Assembly: GCA_038087015.1 (NCBI GenBank) | Contig: JASBNA010000036.1 | Span: 186,001 to 250,000 of the forward strand | Reading direction: 5' to 3' | Length of the DNA stretch: 64,000 nt | Source: Cerrena zonata | Lineage: Eukaryota; Basidiomycota; Agaricomycetes; Polyporales; Cerrenaceae | Shown: positions 1 to 11,717 of the stretch, one piece after another | Layout: every line of letters starts with the position of its first letter | How positions within the stretch are numbered: the stretch's first letter is position 1 | Translations under genes and position numbers: made by a program | Notes under the pieces: model-generated | What the model was told of the DNA's origin: nothing | Databases searched by the model: none | What the model saw: only the letters and a program-made list of their open reading frames with translations

Positions 1-254
1 GCTTAGGCTGCAGCATTTGGTCGGTTTCATTCGGTTTTTTTGTGACACTGTGAGTCTCCCTCATGTTTGCTTTCTAAATTACACTTTACATTGCTCCTAG
101 ATAGAACTCTGCTGTCTTTTCGACCCTCAAGCCCCATCCCTGTTCCCCATTCCCTATTACCACTCCTCCCCCTTGATATTGCTATCTGTTCCTAATTGTA
201 AGTACTTAGGCGTTGAGGATACAATATATGTAATCGCGTTTTGCTACTATCAAA

Positions 255-327
255 GGCCGTATGGCGTAATGGTTATGCTGGTCATAACTTTCCGCGCGCG
301 CGCGAGTTCCAATCCCTCAAGTTACAT
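255..327 (+). other. Degenerate tRNA-like sequence with A and B box matches
   Basis: TGGCGTAATGG at 262-272 matches a Pol III A box, and AGTTCCAATCC at 304-314 is close to the B box. A four-pair D stem (264-267 with 275-278) and a CAT triplet in the expected anticodon area (283-285) can be drawn. The acceptor stem does not close and a CG dinucleotide run fills the variable-loop area. A functional tRNA is therefore unlikely. A tRNA pseudogene or the head of a tRNA-derived SINE are the reasonable alternatives. Confidence 0.25.
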
Positions 328-479
328 TGCAATGTGAGTCAATTTCATACAGATAGTTAGGTAAATAAATAAATGACATAAATCGATTACTAATCCCCAG
401 CCCTGTACAACAAATATACATTACAATCAGATCTACTAATAAACATAGTATGATATAAAATTACATCAGCGATAATATT

Positions 480-715
480 TTTCGCAATGACACCGGGGCT
501 CATTCCAATCCCCATCCCAAGGCGCTCTCAATGCCATCAGCCGATCGGCCTCAACGGGTGTCTCAATGCCTATTGGTACGGCTCGGGTACAGCATTGTGA
601 TGATCATTGGAATGGTTACTTTCCTCATCCAATGCAGTCTCAATGCCGCCTCGGCATTAAGGGGTCGTAATGGCATTGAGATCCCTTATGATGGGGCGCT
701 AAATTTTCCGACATA
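480..715. repeat. Short direct and inverted repeats (TCTCAATGCC family)
   Basis: The decamer TCTCAATGCC occurs three times in direct orientation (526-535, 561-570, 638-647), and its complement GGCATTGAGA lies at 672-681. A perfect 7-bp hairpin with a CCT loop (642-658) sits inside the inverted pair. The patch could be the remains of a small inverted-repeat transposon. No terminal inverted repeats or target duplication were identified. Confidence 0.4.
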
Positions 716-1791
716 GTTTGCTCTACCTTTTCCACGTCTCCTCTGGCTTGTTGCTCAAAGTACGCAGCTTTTCGCCTCTTAAGATATGTGCTCGAAACTA
801 CTAATGCAGCTGCTCTTCCTGTTGAGCATGTTGTGGACGCGCTTTGTCGGAACTTTACTCGTACTATGGTCCGCGAATAGTGGTTTGGTCTCTGACTGCT
901 ACATTCACGACATGGGGATTCGGATATCTGTTTCCACAACACATGTGTCGTAGGTACCCTTCACCCCACCTTGTACCTTCTATCTCTAAACTCCACGATA
1001 TTTGCCTCGAACGTTCACAGAGACTATACCCCGCTACTATCGTCGCTGTATTGACTTTCAAAGAGGACCCTTCACCAAGCATGGCAGGACGTTAATTTTG
1101 TACTTGTAATCACAGGTCGGGAAATGACATCACATTCAAATGAACAGTGTCGAATTACCGTTGAAAGGAGCTGTCATACATTCGAGTGCCTGTCATATTC
1201 TATATGACAAAGTCCGGACATTTCGTTATCAAGGATGGCATTACAAGGTAGTTTTGTTGTGAGGGAGAGCGAGGGTCGCATGGAATGTTAACGGCTTAAC
1301 CGAGGAACAAGAGCATTTTTGTACCTTCCGCATGTCCGTTGGTGTTGGACAATATTAATGGTGATTATGTGTCAAGTCATACCTTTTGTGTAAAGATTAT
1401 GAAATTCGATATTCCTTCCAGCACTGATACAGATTGCATGTCGTTGTTCACAAAGTCAACAGCCCGCATAGTGCTTGTGCCCATTATACTCTACCGACCT
1501 CGCTTCATGGTGTTAAAACAAGAAGGTACGGAAGGAAATAGGAGAGTTGCCAAACCGGGTTGTGCGCTGTTCTCGGTTGTTGGGGCCGGATGATGACGAC
1601 GGCGTGTCGGCGTAAGTAAGTCATGCTGGGTCCTTGAGGCCATCCTATCCGACTCGATCCGTAAGCCACTCCCGCCACCTCTGTACTTATACTCCTCAGA
1701 CTCGCTCCGTTTTCTCTCTTTTGTACTTCACTTTCATCGTATTCTAGTCTTAGCCTGTATCTATACCACACCCTCCTCTGTCTGATCAAGG

Positions 1792-3714
1792 ATGTTGTCG
1801 CCTAAACGAAACCGCCACAACCACAAACATCATGAACACGCCGCCGTCCTCAAGCAGTTCAAGGAAGAACTTGTCAAGGAGAACTTGCTACACGAGGAAG
1901 ACTCAATAGGAACCGACGATCACACACTACTGTGAGTATAGGATCAGCACAGCGTGAATTTGTCTGAACCGACCTCTGTTCGCTTCGCTCGCGACGAACG
2001 TCCTTTACAACAGCCGTTTTCTCCGAGCTCGTCAGTATAATGTCAAAGCTGCCAAGCTCATGTGGAAGAACTGTCGAGAATGGCGGCAGAATGTAGAAGG
2101 TGTCGGGATCGACGAACTGTATCGCCGAATCGACCCGTGGGATGTATGTATGCGTCGATTTTGCCAACTGAGTCCTTCTTTACTTATCTATTCCACCCCG
2201 TATCTCAGTATCCCGAACGGGAACATGTGTTCAACTGTTGGCCACTATGGTTCCACAAGGTACGTTGTAGCTCGACTCCGGTATCTCAGTATGATCGAAA
2301 CTGATCTACCCGCTGCGTGTGTAGACCGACAAGGTAAATCCACCGCGTATAACTCCGCTGAGTTTTGAACTCATCTGAGATGTGACTTATAGAAAGGTCG
2401 TCCTCTGAACATTCACTTCTTCGGCGGGATCAATATGCCCGAGTTGTACAAGCACATATCACCCGAACGACATTGGCAGACAGTTGTCGTCAATGCTGAG
2501 TCTTTGACTCGGGAAGTTCTACCTGCTACTTCCCGTGCGCTGGGAAAGCCTGTCGAGGGTACATTCGTCATTGTCGACCTCAAGGGTTTTAGGTGAGTAT
2601 ATGCGTTCTGAAGCTTCTTGTCTACCACGCTCTCAACCTGCTACAATGTTAGTTTATCTCAATTCTGGCAGATGAAGAATTTGGCCAAACAGTCCTTCCA
2701 GATCTCCCAAGACTACTTCCCTGAAACGTGAGTCGACCTCTCATATCCCGGCTACTCACCTGTGATCTGACACTTTCTGATCATCTCAGTATGGCGAAAC
2801 TGGCCATAGTCAACGCCCCTTCCTCTTTCACCACTATTTGGTCTTTCATTAAACCCTGGCTCGCAAAAGAGACCGCACAAAAAGTCGATATTCTCGGCTC
2901 TGATTATCAAAAAGTTCTCTTAGAACTTGTTGATGCCGAAAACCTTCCCGCATCATTGGGTGGTAAATGCACTTGTGCGGAATTTGGCGGATGCGAGAAG
3001 AGCAATATAGGGCCTTGGAATGAAGGCAGGAAAGAGAGGCGAGAGAGGTGGTTGAAAGGGGAGGGTGAGATTCACGTCTCCACTCCAGTTATAGATAAAG
3101 AAATAGGTGAGAATAGACTCGTTATACGTCTTGAAATAGATTTGACTAAACTATTTTTACACTTCACAGATGCCGAGTCGGGAAGTACTATGACAAGCAC
3201 AACTTCTCAATCCGACTCATTGGCCAGCTCATTTGAGAGCTCACCAGCACCTCCCACTCCGCCACCCGAGTTATCACACGACAACTTCACAGAAGCCCAG
3301 GCCTCATCACAACCTCTTCCGGTAGCTCGTGAGAATCCAGAACGACCTCAGCACCCTACACGTGAAGAAACCATCGTAGAGAAGCACCCAGAGACACAGC
3401 AAGTCGAAGTTGGACCTAAAGACCAAGCTATCGCCTCTGCACCTGTTCCTGTTCCTCTTTTGTAAACGTCTCATTTGTTTTAAAATGTTAAATTTACGAT
3501 TTCCAACATCTCTCTCTTCCCATATTTATTTTGTAGAAACGACACTCCTGCACCTCCATCTACTGCAGTTGTATTCTCGACACCCGATCCAGCAGCAGTA
3601 GCAGCAGCCACGACAATGACGACGTTGACCTCGTCTAAAGTCAAGATCTCGTCGACGCTGGTTGTAGTTATTGCGATTATGTTGTGGTATCGTGCACCGC
3701 TCGTTAACTGGTAA
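1792..3714 (+). CDS. Sec14-like CRAL-TRIO lipid-transfer protein with C-terminal membrane anchor
   Basis: Predicted phosphatidylinositol/lipid-transfer protein of about 463 residues from nine exons: 1792-1931, 2014-2143, 2208-2258 (approximate), 2325-2333, 2393-2592, 2653-2727, 2790-3106, 3170-3461, 3537-3714. The joins keep one open frame. The CRAL-TRIO N-lobe motif LRFLRARQYNV follows the first intron, and the lipid-binding core with HKTDKKGRPL and FVIVDLKGF follows. The motif FTTIWSFIKPWL and the helix ending in KVDILG complete the Sec14 fold. Exon 4 is a 9-nt microexon encoding TDK. After the domain come a Cys-containing segment, a Ser/Pro/Thr/Glu-rich linker, and a final hydrophobic stretch (LVVVIAIMLWY) two short residues groups before the stop, as in tail-anchored proteins. 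If the intron at 3462-3536 is retained, the protein ends at TAA 3463-3465 without the anchor. Family assignment is firm; the cargo is not known. Confidence 0.9.
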
Positions 3715-3932
3715 CCTCGTCCCACAAACCAGTCTCTTCTACCCCTTTTTGCATCTTAAACTTTTTCTCTTGTTGTGCACTTCTTGTCGTCTTGTATAAT
3801 TATTTTTATGTTTTCTTTTAAAGGACAATGGTATTGTCAAGGATGTATCGATCAGTAGATTTGTAATATTATTGGCATACTTGTACATTCAAGTCAGAAG
3901 TAAGAAAGCGGGCTGCTGCAAAGTACGACATT

Positions 3933-5975
3933 TCAAATCTCTGTCTCGGACAATATCAGGTCGTGCGTCCTGGAGGAACGAGGCTTGATTGAGCATTCGA
4001 ATTCCTTAGGATGGCTCCAAAAAATAAATAAAACATCAATGTCTCATTATCTCATTCCGCACTCGGGAACTAACCTAATAAATCCAGTTTGGTATTCACA
4101 AACAGGCTCGATGGTCTTTCCACCTCGTATCACCTTGGAGATGTCGAAAGCAGCCAAAGAGAGCATACAGGTGAGGAAGACGGAAGCATCAGCTAGATGC
4201 ATACCTATGAACTTAGATCAGTATGGTGAAAATAATAGCGTACGGCATGATGCAAGTCAAGCTTGGGTAATAGAAGTTTTCGTACCTGGACAGACCCTTC
4301 GTCCGAAGCCGAATACAACATCGCGTGGGTCGCGTTCAAGTTCCTCGCCCAGGTGTCGATCAGGATTGAAAGAGAATGGGTCTACGTATACTTCAGGATC
4401 ATGTAAGATATGCCTGAAGAGTGCATATATGAGGGCAATCAATTTCCTTCACTGACAGGGTAAAGATACGAACTGACCAGACGTTGACCATAATCATGGA
4501 ACCTTTCGGGATGAAATACCCTTTGTGTATATCATCTTGGATCACGCTATGGGGAAATCCTATAAGACGACGTGATCAGTTTATGTCGGAACTATTGTTG
4601 GGAAAGATTTACCGAGCGGTAATACAGGATTCCATCGAAATAATTCCTTGACGAGGGCATCCGTATATGGGAGGCTATCTCTATCATTCAATGTAGGGAG
4701 TCTATCGGTACCAATCACTCTGTCGATTTCTTCTTGTGCCTTAGCTTGAATCGCCGGATTCAAAGTCATGGCTAGGAAGAAGGAGTAGACAGTAGAGACC
4801 GACTGCGTAGGTGCATAACACACACTAGGTCATGGCGGTGTTACAAGAATATAAGTGTAATTTACTTACAGTATCTGCACCACCGCCATACATCGTCGAG
4901 GCTGTCATCTTGATATTCGTTTCGTGTTGGCCATCAACGTCCTCCAACTCAAGAAGTCGAGAGACATAGCTTGGCACAGCAGTTCCTTCCTCCTATCACC
5001 GTTCCATGATCATGTTCGCGTTTCAAGTATCAACAACTGACATGATCAACTTACAAGTTGTCTTTTGACGAACTCAAAAGGCTCGTCGAGCATGCGTTGT
5101 ACATGAGCCTTCCACAGGGCTACTGTGCTCCAATAGTTTCTGCATTCCGGGAAACCATTTGGGCAAATATTGTAGTGCGGGCATAATATTCGCGGGGAAG
5201 GCTCCAGGGGAAGTGGCGAGTCTGAAAGCCCTCAGACATCTTCTCGACGAGGGCGACGAAGTAGTCGTCATCTTCATCGACCGAATAGCCATAGGTCATC
5301 ATCAGAATAATTCCTGCAGCTAATCTGACGTACCAGATGGTAAATTCAGCAAGGGGAAAATGTACAAAACAGAATAGCACCGCGACTTACTTGCGAATTT
5401 GTTGATGTACATTGCAGGATCACGAAGGACTCGACGAAGAAATGTTCTACCTTCGGTTCTCAATCAACTTGTGGAACTTCTGAGTGGCCTCTCTAGTTCC
5501 GAGAGATTTGTTCATCAATCGACGATACTCTCGAAAGGTATCACCGTAATGTATCAAGGAGGCGGCGGGGGTCAGACCAATGTTGTCTGCAGTGACCATC
5601 ACTGCGCGATCAGAGTAAATGGAGCTTTTCCTGTCGAGCATTTCCACAGCCTCTTCATAAGAGCTGATGACGATGATAGATTGACCAAGCGTATTCAAAT
5701 GAATAATGTTGCCTGTGTTCAGACATTTGTCAATCAGGATGGCCGGAGTGTGGAATTGTGAATTGAATTGAATTACCCCATTGTTGAACCCATTTGGAGA
5801 ACGTAAGCCATTCATGAGCCGTAGGCATATCCATGACATTTCCAAGAAGCGGCAGTCCTTTCGGACCAGGTGGCAAGGGTCCTAAATACCTCATCTTGAA
5901 TAATCGACGGAGCAAGGAGAATGTCAGAATAAATAGTGTAGCGACAAAAGCATAGAGTGATAATGTATCAATCAT
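3933..5975 (-). CDS. Cytochrome P450 (first of tandem array), CYP64-like
   Basis: Membrane-bound heme monooxygenase, CYP64/O-methylsterigmatocystin-oxidoreductase-like as usually annotated in basidiomycetes. The start at 5975 gives an N-terminal TM helix, then the proline hinge [14 protein letters not shown]. Further motifs are the I-helix GGGADT, the K-helix ExxR in KELFRW, a PERF-region equivalent [10 protein letters not shown], and the heme loop [10 protein letters not shown] with the Cys ligand. The last small exon encodes [13 protein letters not shown]. The intron layout matches the two neighbouring P450s. One extra base occurs at 5455-5456 (CC in sense, where the paralogues need one C, after LIEN). 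It puts a stop a codon later unless the base is an error. Substrate unknown. Could be a pseudogene if the frameshift is real. Confidence 0.88.
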
Positions 5976-6046
5976 GATTCGGATGCCTCGATGTCTTGTG
6001 AAAACCGGGCTTGATGAACATGTCAAATAAGCTGGCGAGGTCTGGG

Positions 6047-6054
6047 TTATATAT
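6047..6054 (-). promoter_or_regulatory. Candidate TATA box of P450 gene 1
   Basis: ATATATAA on the minus strand, about 75 bp upstream of the start at 5975. The other two P450 genes have similar elements at a similar distance. Confidence 0.4.
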
Positions 6055-6386
6055 TGCAATTGGCCATTACGCGGATCACCTGTCAGTCGGTCAGTCAGTG
6101 ATGGAGTATCAAACCTTGGACGAGGAAGAAGTTAGTGACAACAGGCCTTCCATATACGCAGACCGTAGACCGTGGCGTATCCTCGACTGGTGTAGGCATT
6201 ACCTTTATCAAAATATGTAGAATGATGGATCCAAAAAGATTGTATTGGACGTATCGTGAATTGCTTATGGACCACATGCCACAGTTAGATGCAGAAAGGG
6301 TCATATAGGAGCCCGCACGACACCTGATTTTGTTCAATGATTTAGTTCGGCCATTGTAGAAGCTGCGTATCCTTATGGGATATGTA

Positions 6387-8356
6387 TTACTTCAAGCTAT
6401 CTTCTTCCATTAGAATCAATTCTCGCGCTTTGGCAGATCGGGGTTTGATTGAGCACTCGAAATCCTTTGGGTGGCTTTTAACGACAGGGGAAAAAAGATC
6501 ATTATCTAGGTTCACGACAGCTGGGACATTAGACATACCTGACTACCCCCGTCTCCCACTCGCAAATAGGCTCAACAACCACACCATCTCGTACCACTTT
6601 CGAGACATTGAAAACGGCAAGTGAGAGGGCACAGAAGATGAAGACTGAAGTGTCAGCCAGATTTAAACCTTCTATAACATCAGAATCGTCTGTAAATCCA
6701 AAATATGCGGAACAAATACCTGGGCATATCCTCCTTCCGAACCCGAAAACAATTTTGCGAGGATCGCGTTCAGGGTTGTCACCTAGGAATCGGTTTGGAT
6801 TGAAAGAGAGCGGGTCTGCGTAAACGTCAGGATCGTGAAGTAGATGCCTATAAAATACAATAGTATCAATGGGAAATTCGTGCCAAAGATAAATGACAAG
6901 TGACCTACCATGCGTTTACAATAACCGTAGAACCTTTTGGGATAAAATAACCCTTATGGATATCATCACGAATGACACGATGGGGCATCCCTGTATTTGT
7001 GCATAAGAATATAACGTGCACTTCAGAGCTGGAAGATTCCTACCAAGGGGAGTAATGGAATTCCATCGAAACACTTCCTTCACGAGAGCATTGATATACG
7101 GTAAATTGTCCCTGTCAGCTATTGTAGGCAGTCTACTATTACCAATAACCTTGTCAATCTCTTCCTGTGCCTTAGCTTGAATAGAAGAGTTCAAGGTCAT
7201 GGCTAGAAGAAAGGAGTAATTAGCAGATACCGTCTAAAATTGCATATGAGATAAATCAAGGACAGTGAGCACGAGAGAGACAAAACATACTGTGTCAGCA
7301 CCTGCACCATACAGTGACCCGGCAGTTAACTTGATATTAGCCTCGTCGGTACAGCTGATCTCTGACTCTAGTAGTAGCGAGACAAGACTTGGAACGATGC
7401 CATTATTTTTCTATATCTCGGCTGTGGATTTCATTACGGAGTTTATGGATGTTAATACTCACGAATTGTGCCTTGGCGAACTGATAAGGTTCATCGAACA
7501 TGAGCTCTGTTTCTTTTCTCCAAGAGGCCATCGTCTTCCAGTATCCCCTCATCCCAGGGAGCCATTTTGGTAGGTACTGTAGCACAGGTACAATATCGAC
7601 CATAAAGGTTCCAGGTGATCCAGCGAGCGCAAAGTTTGACATTACTGTATCCGCGAGGTTGACAAAGTGATCAGAACCCTCTTGTACGGAGTATCCATAG
7701 GTGATCATGAGAATGATTGCTCCGGCAGTTCTAGAACATAAGCATTAATAGCGGTAGAGTGTTATAATCAGTGTTACTTACTTGCGAATCTTCTCGCGTA
7801 TACGATCTGGCTCAGTAAGAACTCGACGAATGAACTTCCGACTTTCATTTTCAATCAGTCCTATGGCAGAGCCTAAGAGTATCCTTGTACCCTATCGTCT
7901 TGTTCATAAACCGGCGATGTACTCGAAAGTTATCTCCATATTGCGTGAGTACAACAGACGATCCAAAGCCAGCATTCATCGCAGTGATCGGGACCGGTCT
8001 ATCGGAGTAAATGGAGCTCTTCTTTTCTAACATATCCACGGCCTCTTCGTACGAGCTGAGTATGATGATCGGGTGTCCTAAAGTGCGCAAATAGATGATA
8101 GCACCTAGAGCAAAGCTCTCAGTTTATATCTATAAAGAGAGTCATAGGGAGGAGGGTGCTCACCCCATCGCTTTGCCCATTCTGAGAAGGTTAGCCACTC
8201 ATACGTTCTGGGTATGTCGAGGGTGTTTCCGATCAATGGTAGTCCCTTCGGGCCAGGTGGAAACGGTGTTTGGGTTCTGTTTCTCAACAGTCGATGCAAT
8301 ATGAACAGTCCTAGAAGGGAAAAAATGATATCGAGTAATTTGAGTGAGTGGATCAT
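6387..8356 (-). CDS. Cytochrome P450 (second of tandem array), CYP64-like, one-base frame break
   Basis: Paralogue of its neighbours with the same exon plan. Starts at 8356 with a TM helix and the hinge [14 protein letters not shown]. Contains GAGADT (I-helix), KEVFRW (ExxR), FNPNRFLGD and [10 protein letters not shown] (heme-Cys loop), and ends in [15 protein letters not shown] plus a short acidic tail. The frame breaks at 7860-7861, where sense CATAGGACTG would have to be CATAGACTG to give HRLIEN, which aligns with both paralogues. Without correction the frame stops at a TGA a few codons on. A CTT-AGG-C heptamer lies in frame just upstream (7871-7877). The gene may be intact with a sequence error, a pseudogene, or (least likely) frameshift-decoded. 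Confidence 0.85.
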
Positions 8357-8410
8357 CGCAGCAGGAAGATTATGCGATAGGTTTGCTATCTTTGTTTCAT
8401 ACCAGCGCCG

Positions 8411-8420
8411 AATATATAGC
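8411..8420 (-). promoter_or_regulatory. Candidate TATA box of P450 gene 2
   Basis: A TATATA core (8413-8418) lies about 60 bp upstream of the start codon at 8356, similar to the placement in the neighbouring P450 genes. Confidence 0.4.
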
Positions 8421-8654
8421 GACTTGTATTGAATTGGTCAGTTGACGAATGTTTATCGAATTGTGAGTCAGACATAATCTCCATCACAAACCTTAAGAGA
8501 TACGACCCACTCTGCTTCCGAACTTATGGATTCAATTCCATAAATGTGGTCGGTGCACCGGCAACTTGTATATGCTGGATATACGCTCTAGGTACTCACT
8601 TTCACCGATTAACTACCGTTCAAGATATTTGATCTTCTAAACATAAAGTGCCTA

Positions 8655-10621
8655 TCATTTCTCTGCTTCTAGCAGAATTAGTTTGCGAGCCTTAGCCGAA
8701 CGAGGCTCGATTCTGCATTCAAACTTCTTCGGGTGGCTGATAGCATGACGACTGATGAATAATTGGTCAAGTTCTATAAAGATCAAGCATACCTGACAGT
8801 TCCAGCTTCGTATTCACAATCGGGTTCAACCACGATCCCATCTCGTACAACTTTGGAGATATTGAAGACGGCAAGGGATTGGGCGCACGCAATGAAGACT
8901 GCGGTATCAGCCATATTCAAACCTACGATCAACATGAGTAGGTGTTCGCTGTAGATAAATATCGAAGGAGATACCCGGACATATCCTCCTCCCGAATCCG
9001 AAAGCGATACTCCGTGGATCACGCTCTGGTGTATCACCCAGGAAACGATCTGGATTAAAGTCCAAGGGGTCAGAGTACACATTTGGATCATGTAATAGGT
9101 ACCTATATGGCATATTAGGTGAGTCAGATTAAACGGGCAAAGTGAGCCAACCATGCGTTAACAAGGACCATGGATCCTTTCGGGATGAAATAATCCTTGT
9201 AAATATCATCTTGAGTAACACTGTGAGGGAATCCTGCGCGGAAAGTCAGTAATTTGACTTCTGAAAGTAGGACACGTAGCCTACCGATTGGTAAGACCGG
9301 ATTCCACCTGAATACCTCCTTGACTATTGCCTCAATATATGAGAGGTCCTGCCGATCAGCTAACGTGGGGAGTCTATCGGTGCCAATAACCCGATCGATT
9401 TCCTGCTGCGCCTTCACTTGAATGGAAGGGTGCAAGGTCATAGCGAGGAAAAACGAATAGTTGGCAGACACAGTCTGTACATACGCACATGGCAAATCAA
9501 CAATCAGAAGCTTAAAGTTAAACTGAATAGAAAAGCCTTACCGTATCACCACCCCCAGCATACAATGACGCGGCGGTGCACTTGATACTTTCTTCATCCT
9601 TCTCGTTGACATTCTCCGACTCGAGCAGCTTCGAAACATAACTCGGGCCCGCAACCCCTTCTTGCTGTATTTGTTATTCTAGGTCATTACTCGGAGAGTG
9701 TGTCCGAGTTATTACTCACCATCTGTTGCTTCACGAAGTCATAAGGTTCATCAATCATACGTAAAGTTTCTCTATTCCAGGTTGCCACTGTGTCCCAGTA
9801 TCGTTTCATACCAGGGAACCATTTAGGTAAGAATCGCAGACTGGGAATAATGTCCATCATAAAAGTTCCTGGTGAAGTTGCTAGTGAGAAGTTTGCAATT
9901 GCCTTGTCAACGACATTGACAAAGTAATCATTATCTCCTTCCACGGAATATCCATATGTCATCATGAGAATGATCGCTCCGGATGTCCTATTGAATGGGA
10001 GACGATTTTAGCTGAGGGATTCATTAAGTTAGGGTGGTAAATGGCATGCCTGCGAAGTAGGTCATGCAGACGATTTGGTTCATCGAGAAGTCCTCGAATA
10101 AACTTTTGCGTCTCGCCCTCAATCAGCCCGTGGAAGCGTTGAACTGCCTGTTTCGTTCCAATCATCTTACCCATCAGTCTGCGGTACTCGCGAACGGTGT
10201 CTCCATAGTGAACAAGAGCGGCGGTTCGACCAAAGCTAATATTCCTAGCCGTAACTAGAGCCGGTCTATCGGAGTAAATGGAGCTTCTTTTCTCGAGCAT
10301 ATCCACGGCATCGTCGTAGGAGTTGAGAACGACTATAGATTGTCCTAAGGTACGCAAGTAAACGATATTCCCTAGTGTGATATCGTGTCAGTCATTAGAT
10401 GTATGAGAAACTTATACAGTATAATTACCCCATCGATTGGCCCACTTTGAGAAGGTGAGCCATTCGTAAGATCTCGGCATGTCCAAAATATTTCCGATTA
10501 ACGGTAAACCTTTTGGGCCTGGTGGAAAGGGTCCAGGACGTTTAGTTTTAATTATTCGTTTCAGTAAGAATAATCCAAAGAGGAGCAGGGCAACGTCAAG
10601 AGTTTGAAGCTGTGAAATCAT
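8655..10621 (-). CDS. Cytochrome P450 (third of tandem array), CYP64-like
   Basis: The copy with no frame break noticed. The start at 10621 gives a TM anchor and the hinge [14 protein letters not shown]. Motifs in order: GGGDTV in the I-helix, KEVFRW (ExxR), [10 protein letters not shown], the heme-binding loop [10 protein letters not shown], and the C-terminal exon [15 protein letters not shown]. The B/C-region SSIYSDRP and YRRLMGK, characteristic of this basidiomycete P450 group, are also present. It is closest to gene 2 at the N-terminus. The tandem head-to-tail order, shared strand and shared introns indicate recent local duplication. Likely ER membrane; the reaction is not predictable from sequence alone. 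No other secondary-metabolite core enzyme was seen beside it. Confidence 0.93.
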
Positions 10622-11717
10622 TGTCGAAGTGAGTTGGGGGGGAGTTGTTCGTAAGATAGCTGATTTATAAAGTCTAAGCTAGCGGGGAGCTTGAAGGATC
10701 ATCTGACCGGTACGTTAGAACATGAGTTGGAAGCATCGCACACCTGTCTACTTGATTCCATCGTGTGAGAAGATACTTGAGGTCATCGTCCTCATCGAGA
10801 TGTCCTTAGACATAGAACTTGTGCGGAAAAACTAGCTTCATGCTAGATGGAGATAAAGCCATTGCATCCGAATCTCCGCTTAGAAGCACCAGCATGACAA
10901 ACAATCGACGTTCATGCTAAGCCTGAAGATTGATTCTCTCCAAAGTATGTAAATATAAACATGTACTCTCAAGGCTCGAGCAGTCCCTAAGAATATGTCA
11001 GTCTGCGTTATCGTGATACTATCAAATATTAAAACGTGCATGAGAGACTAGTGCATCTTCCTGGGCACCATTCGCATTCAATGTCAAGGGATGCTCAGAA
11101 GCACCGACTAGTGATCAGGTTAGTTCTGCTCCACGGAGGTAAGGGACTGTATTTGATAGAATGAAAACATCCAGGTGGTCTTTAGGTTCGAACTGGCGAA
11201 GCAATGTCGCTTTGGTTACTTGCACTCATCGGCTTCTAAAATAGAACTAAGACTGGGGCGCATTGCCAAATGCGATCATTGAATATTGAATACTGGATGG
11301 AGATGTCGTGTTTGTCCCCAGACTAGTGACAGATCCTGTGATTACTATTTAAACGCCGTCAGTAATTACAAAAGCGCGAGTTTACAATGGTATAGGAACA
11401 ACTTACCTGCTAGCTCCGCAAGCGACGTACAGAACTTCGAATTAAAATATTGATCGAGTGTCGCCTCATTCCTTCGCATTTGCTATCACTGCGGATCACG
11501 TATGGAGTATCTGAGAGAGGTCAGCATAATGGGGTACTCATTAAAACGCGTCCATATCAACTATGGACGAGGAGTTCGGCGGTGGTCAACGTGGGGCCTC
11601 GTGAATCAGTTTTGAGATGATGTCACAGCTCATAATAAGAATTACAAATGAATGCGAATATCCAGCTAACGCGAGGTCCATGGTAACGTAAAATGACATG
11701 AAGGGCGCCGGTCAAAA
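10622..11717. other. Intergenic region, P450 gene 3 promoter and V-ATPase gene 3' side
   Basis: About 1.1 kb with no ORF of note on either strand. A TATA-like element sits near the P450 end. A phrase near 11500-11570 (GGATCAC, TATGGAGTATC, TATGGACGAGGA) is loosely similar to the region upstream of P450 gene 1 (about 6073-6130), which may reflect duplicated promoter sequence. No RNA gene seen. Confidence 0.5.
10664..10671 (-). promoter_or_regulatory. Candidate TATA box of P450 gene 3
   Basis: TTTATAAA, self-complementary, about 45 bp upstream of the start codon at 10621. Confidence 0.4.

Larger units (their letters stand above)
1..1791. other. 5' intergenic region, no convincing gene
   Basis: Short ORFs occur here on both strands but none resembles a known protein, has a plausible intron pattern, or extends beyond about 100 codons. 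The stretch holds a tRNA-like Pol III box pair near 262-314, a (CG)n run at about 292-304, and a repeat-rich palindromic patch at 480-715. The last few hundred bases before 1792 are the presumed promoter and leader of the Sec14-like gene. Otherwise I see nothing I can name. Confidence 0.6.
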
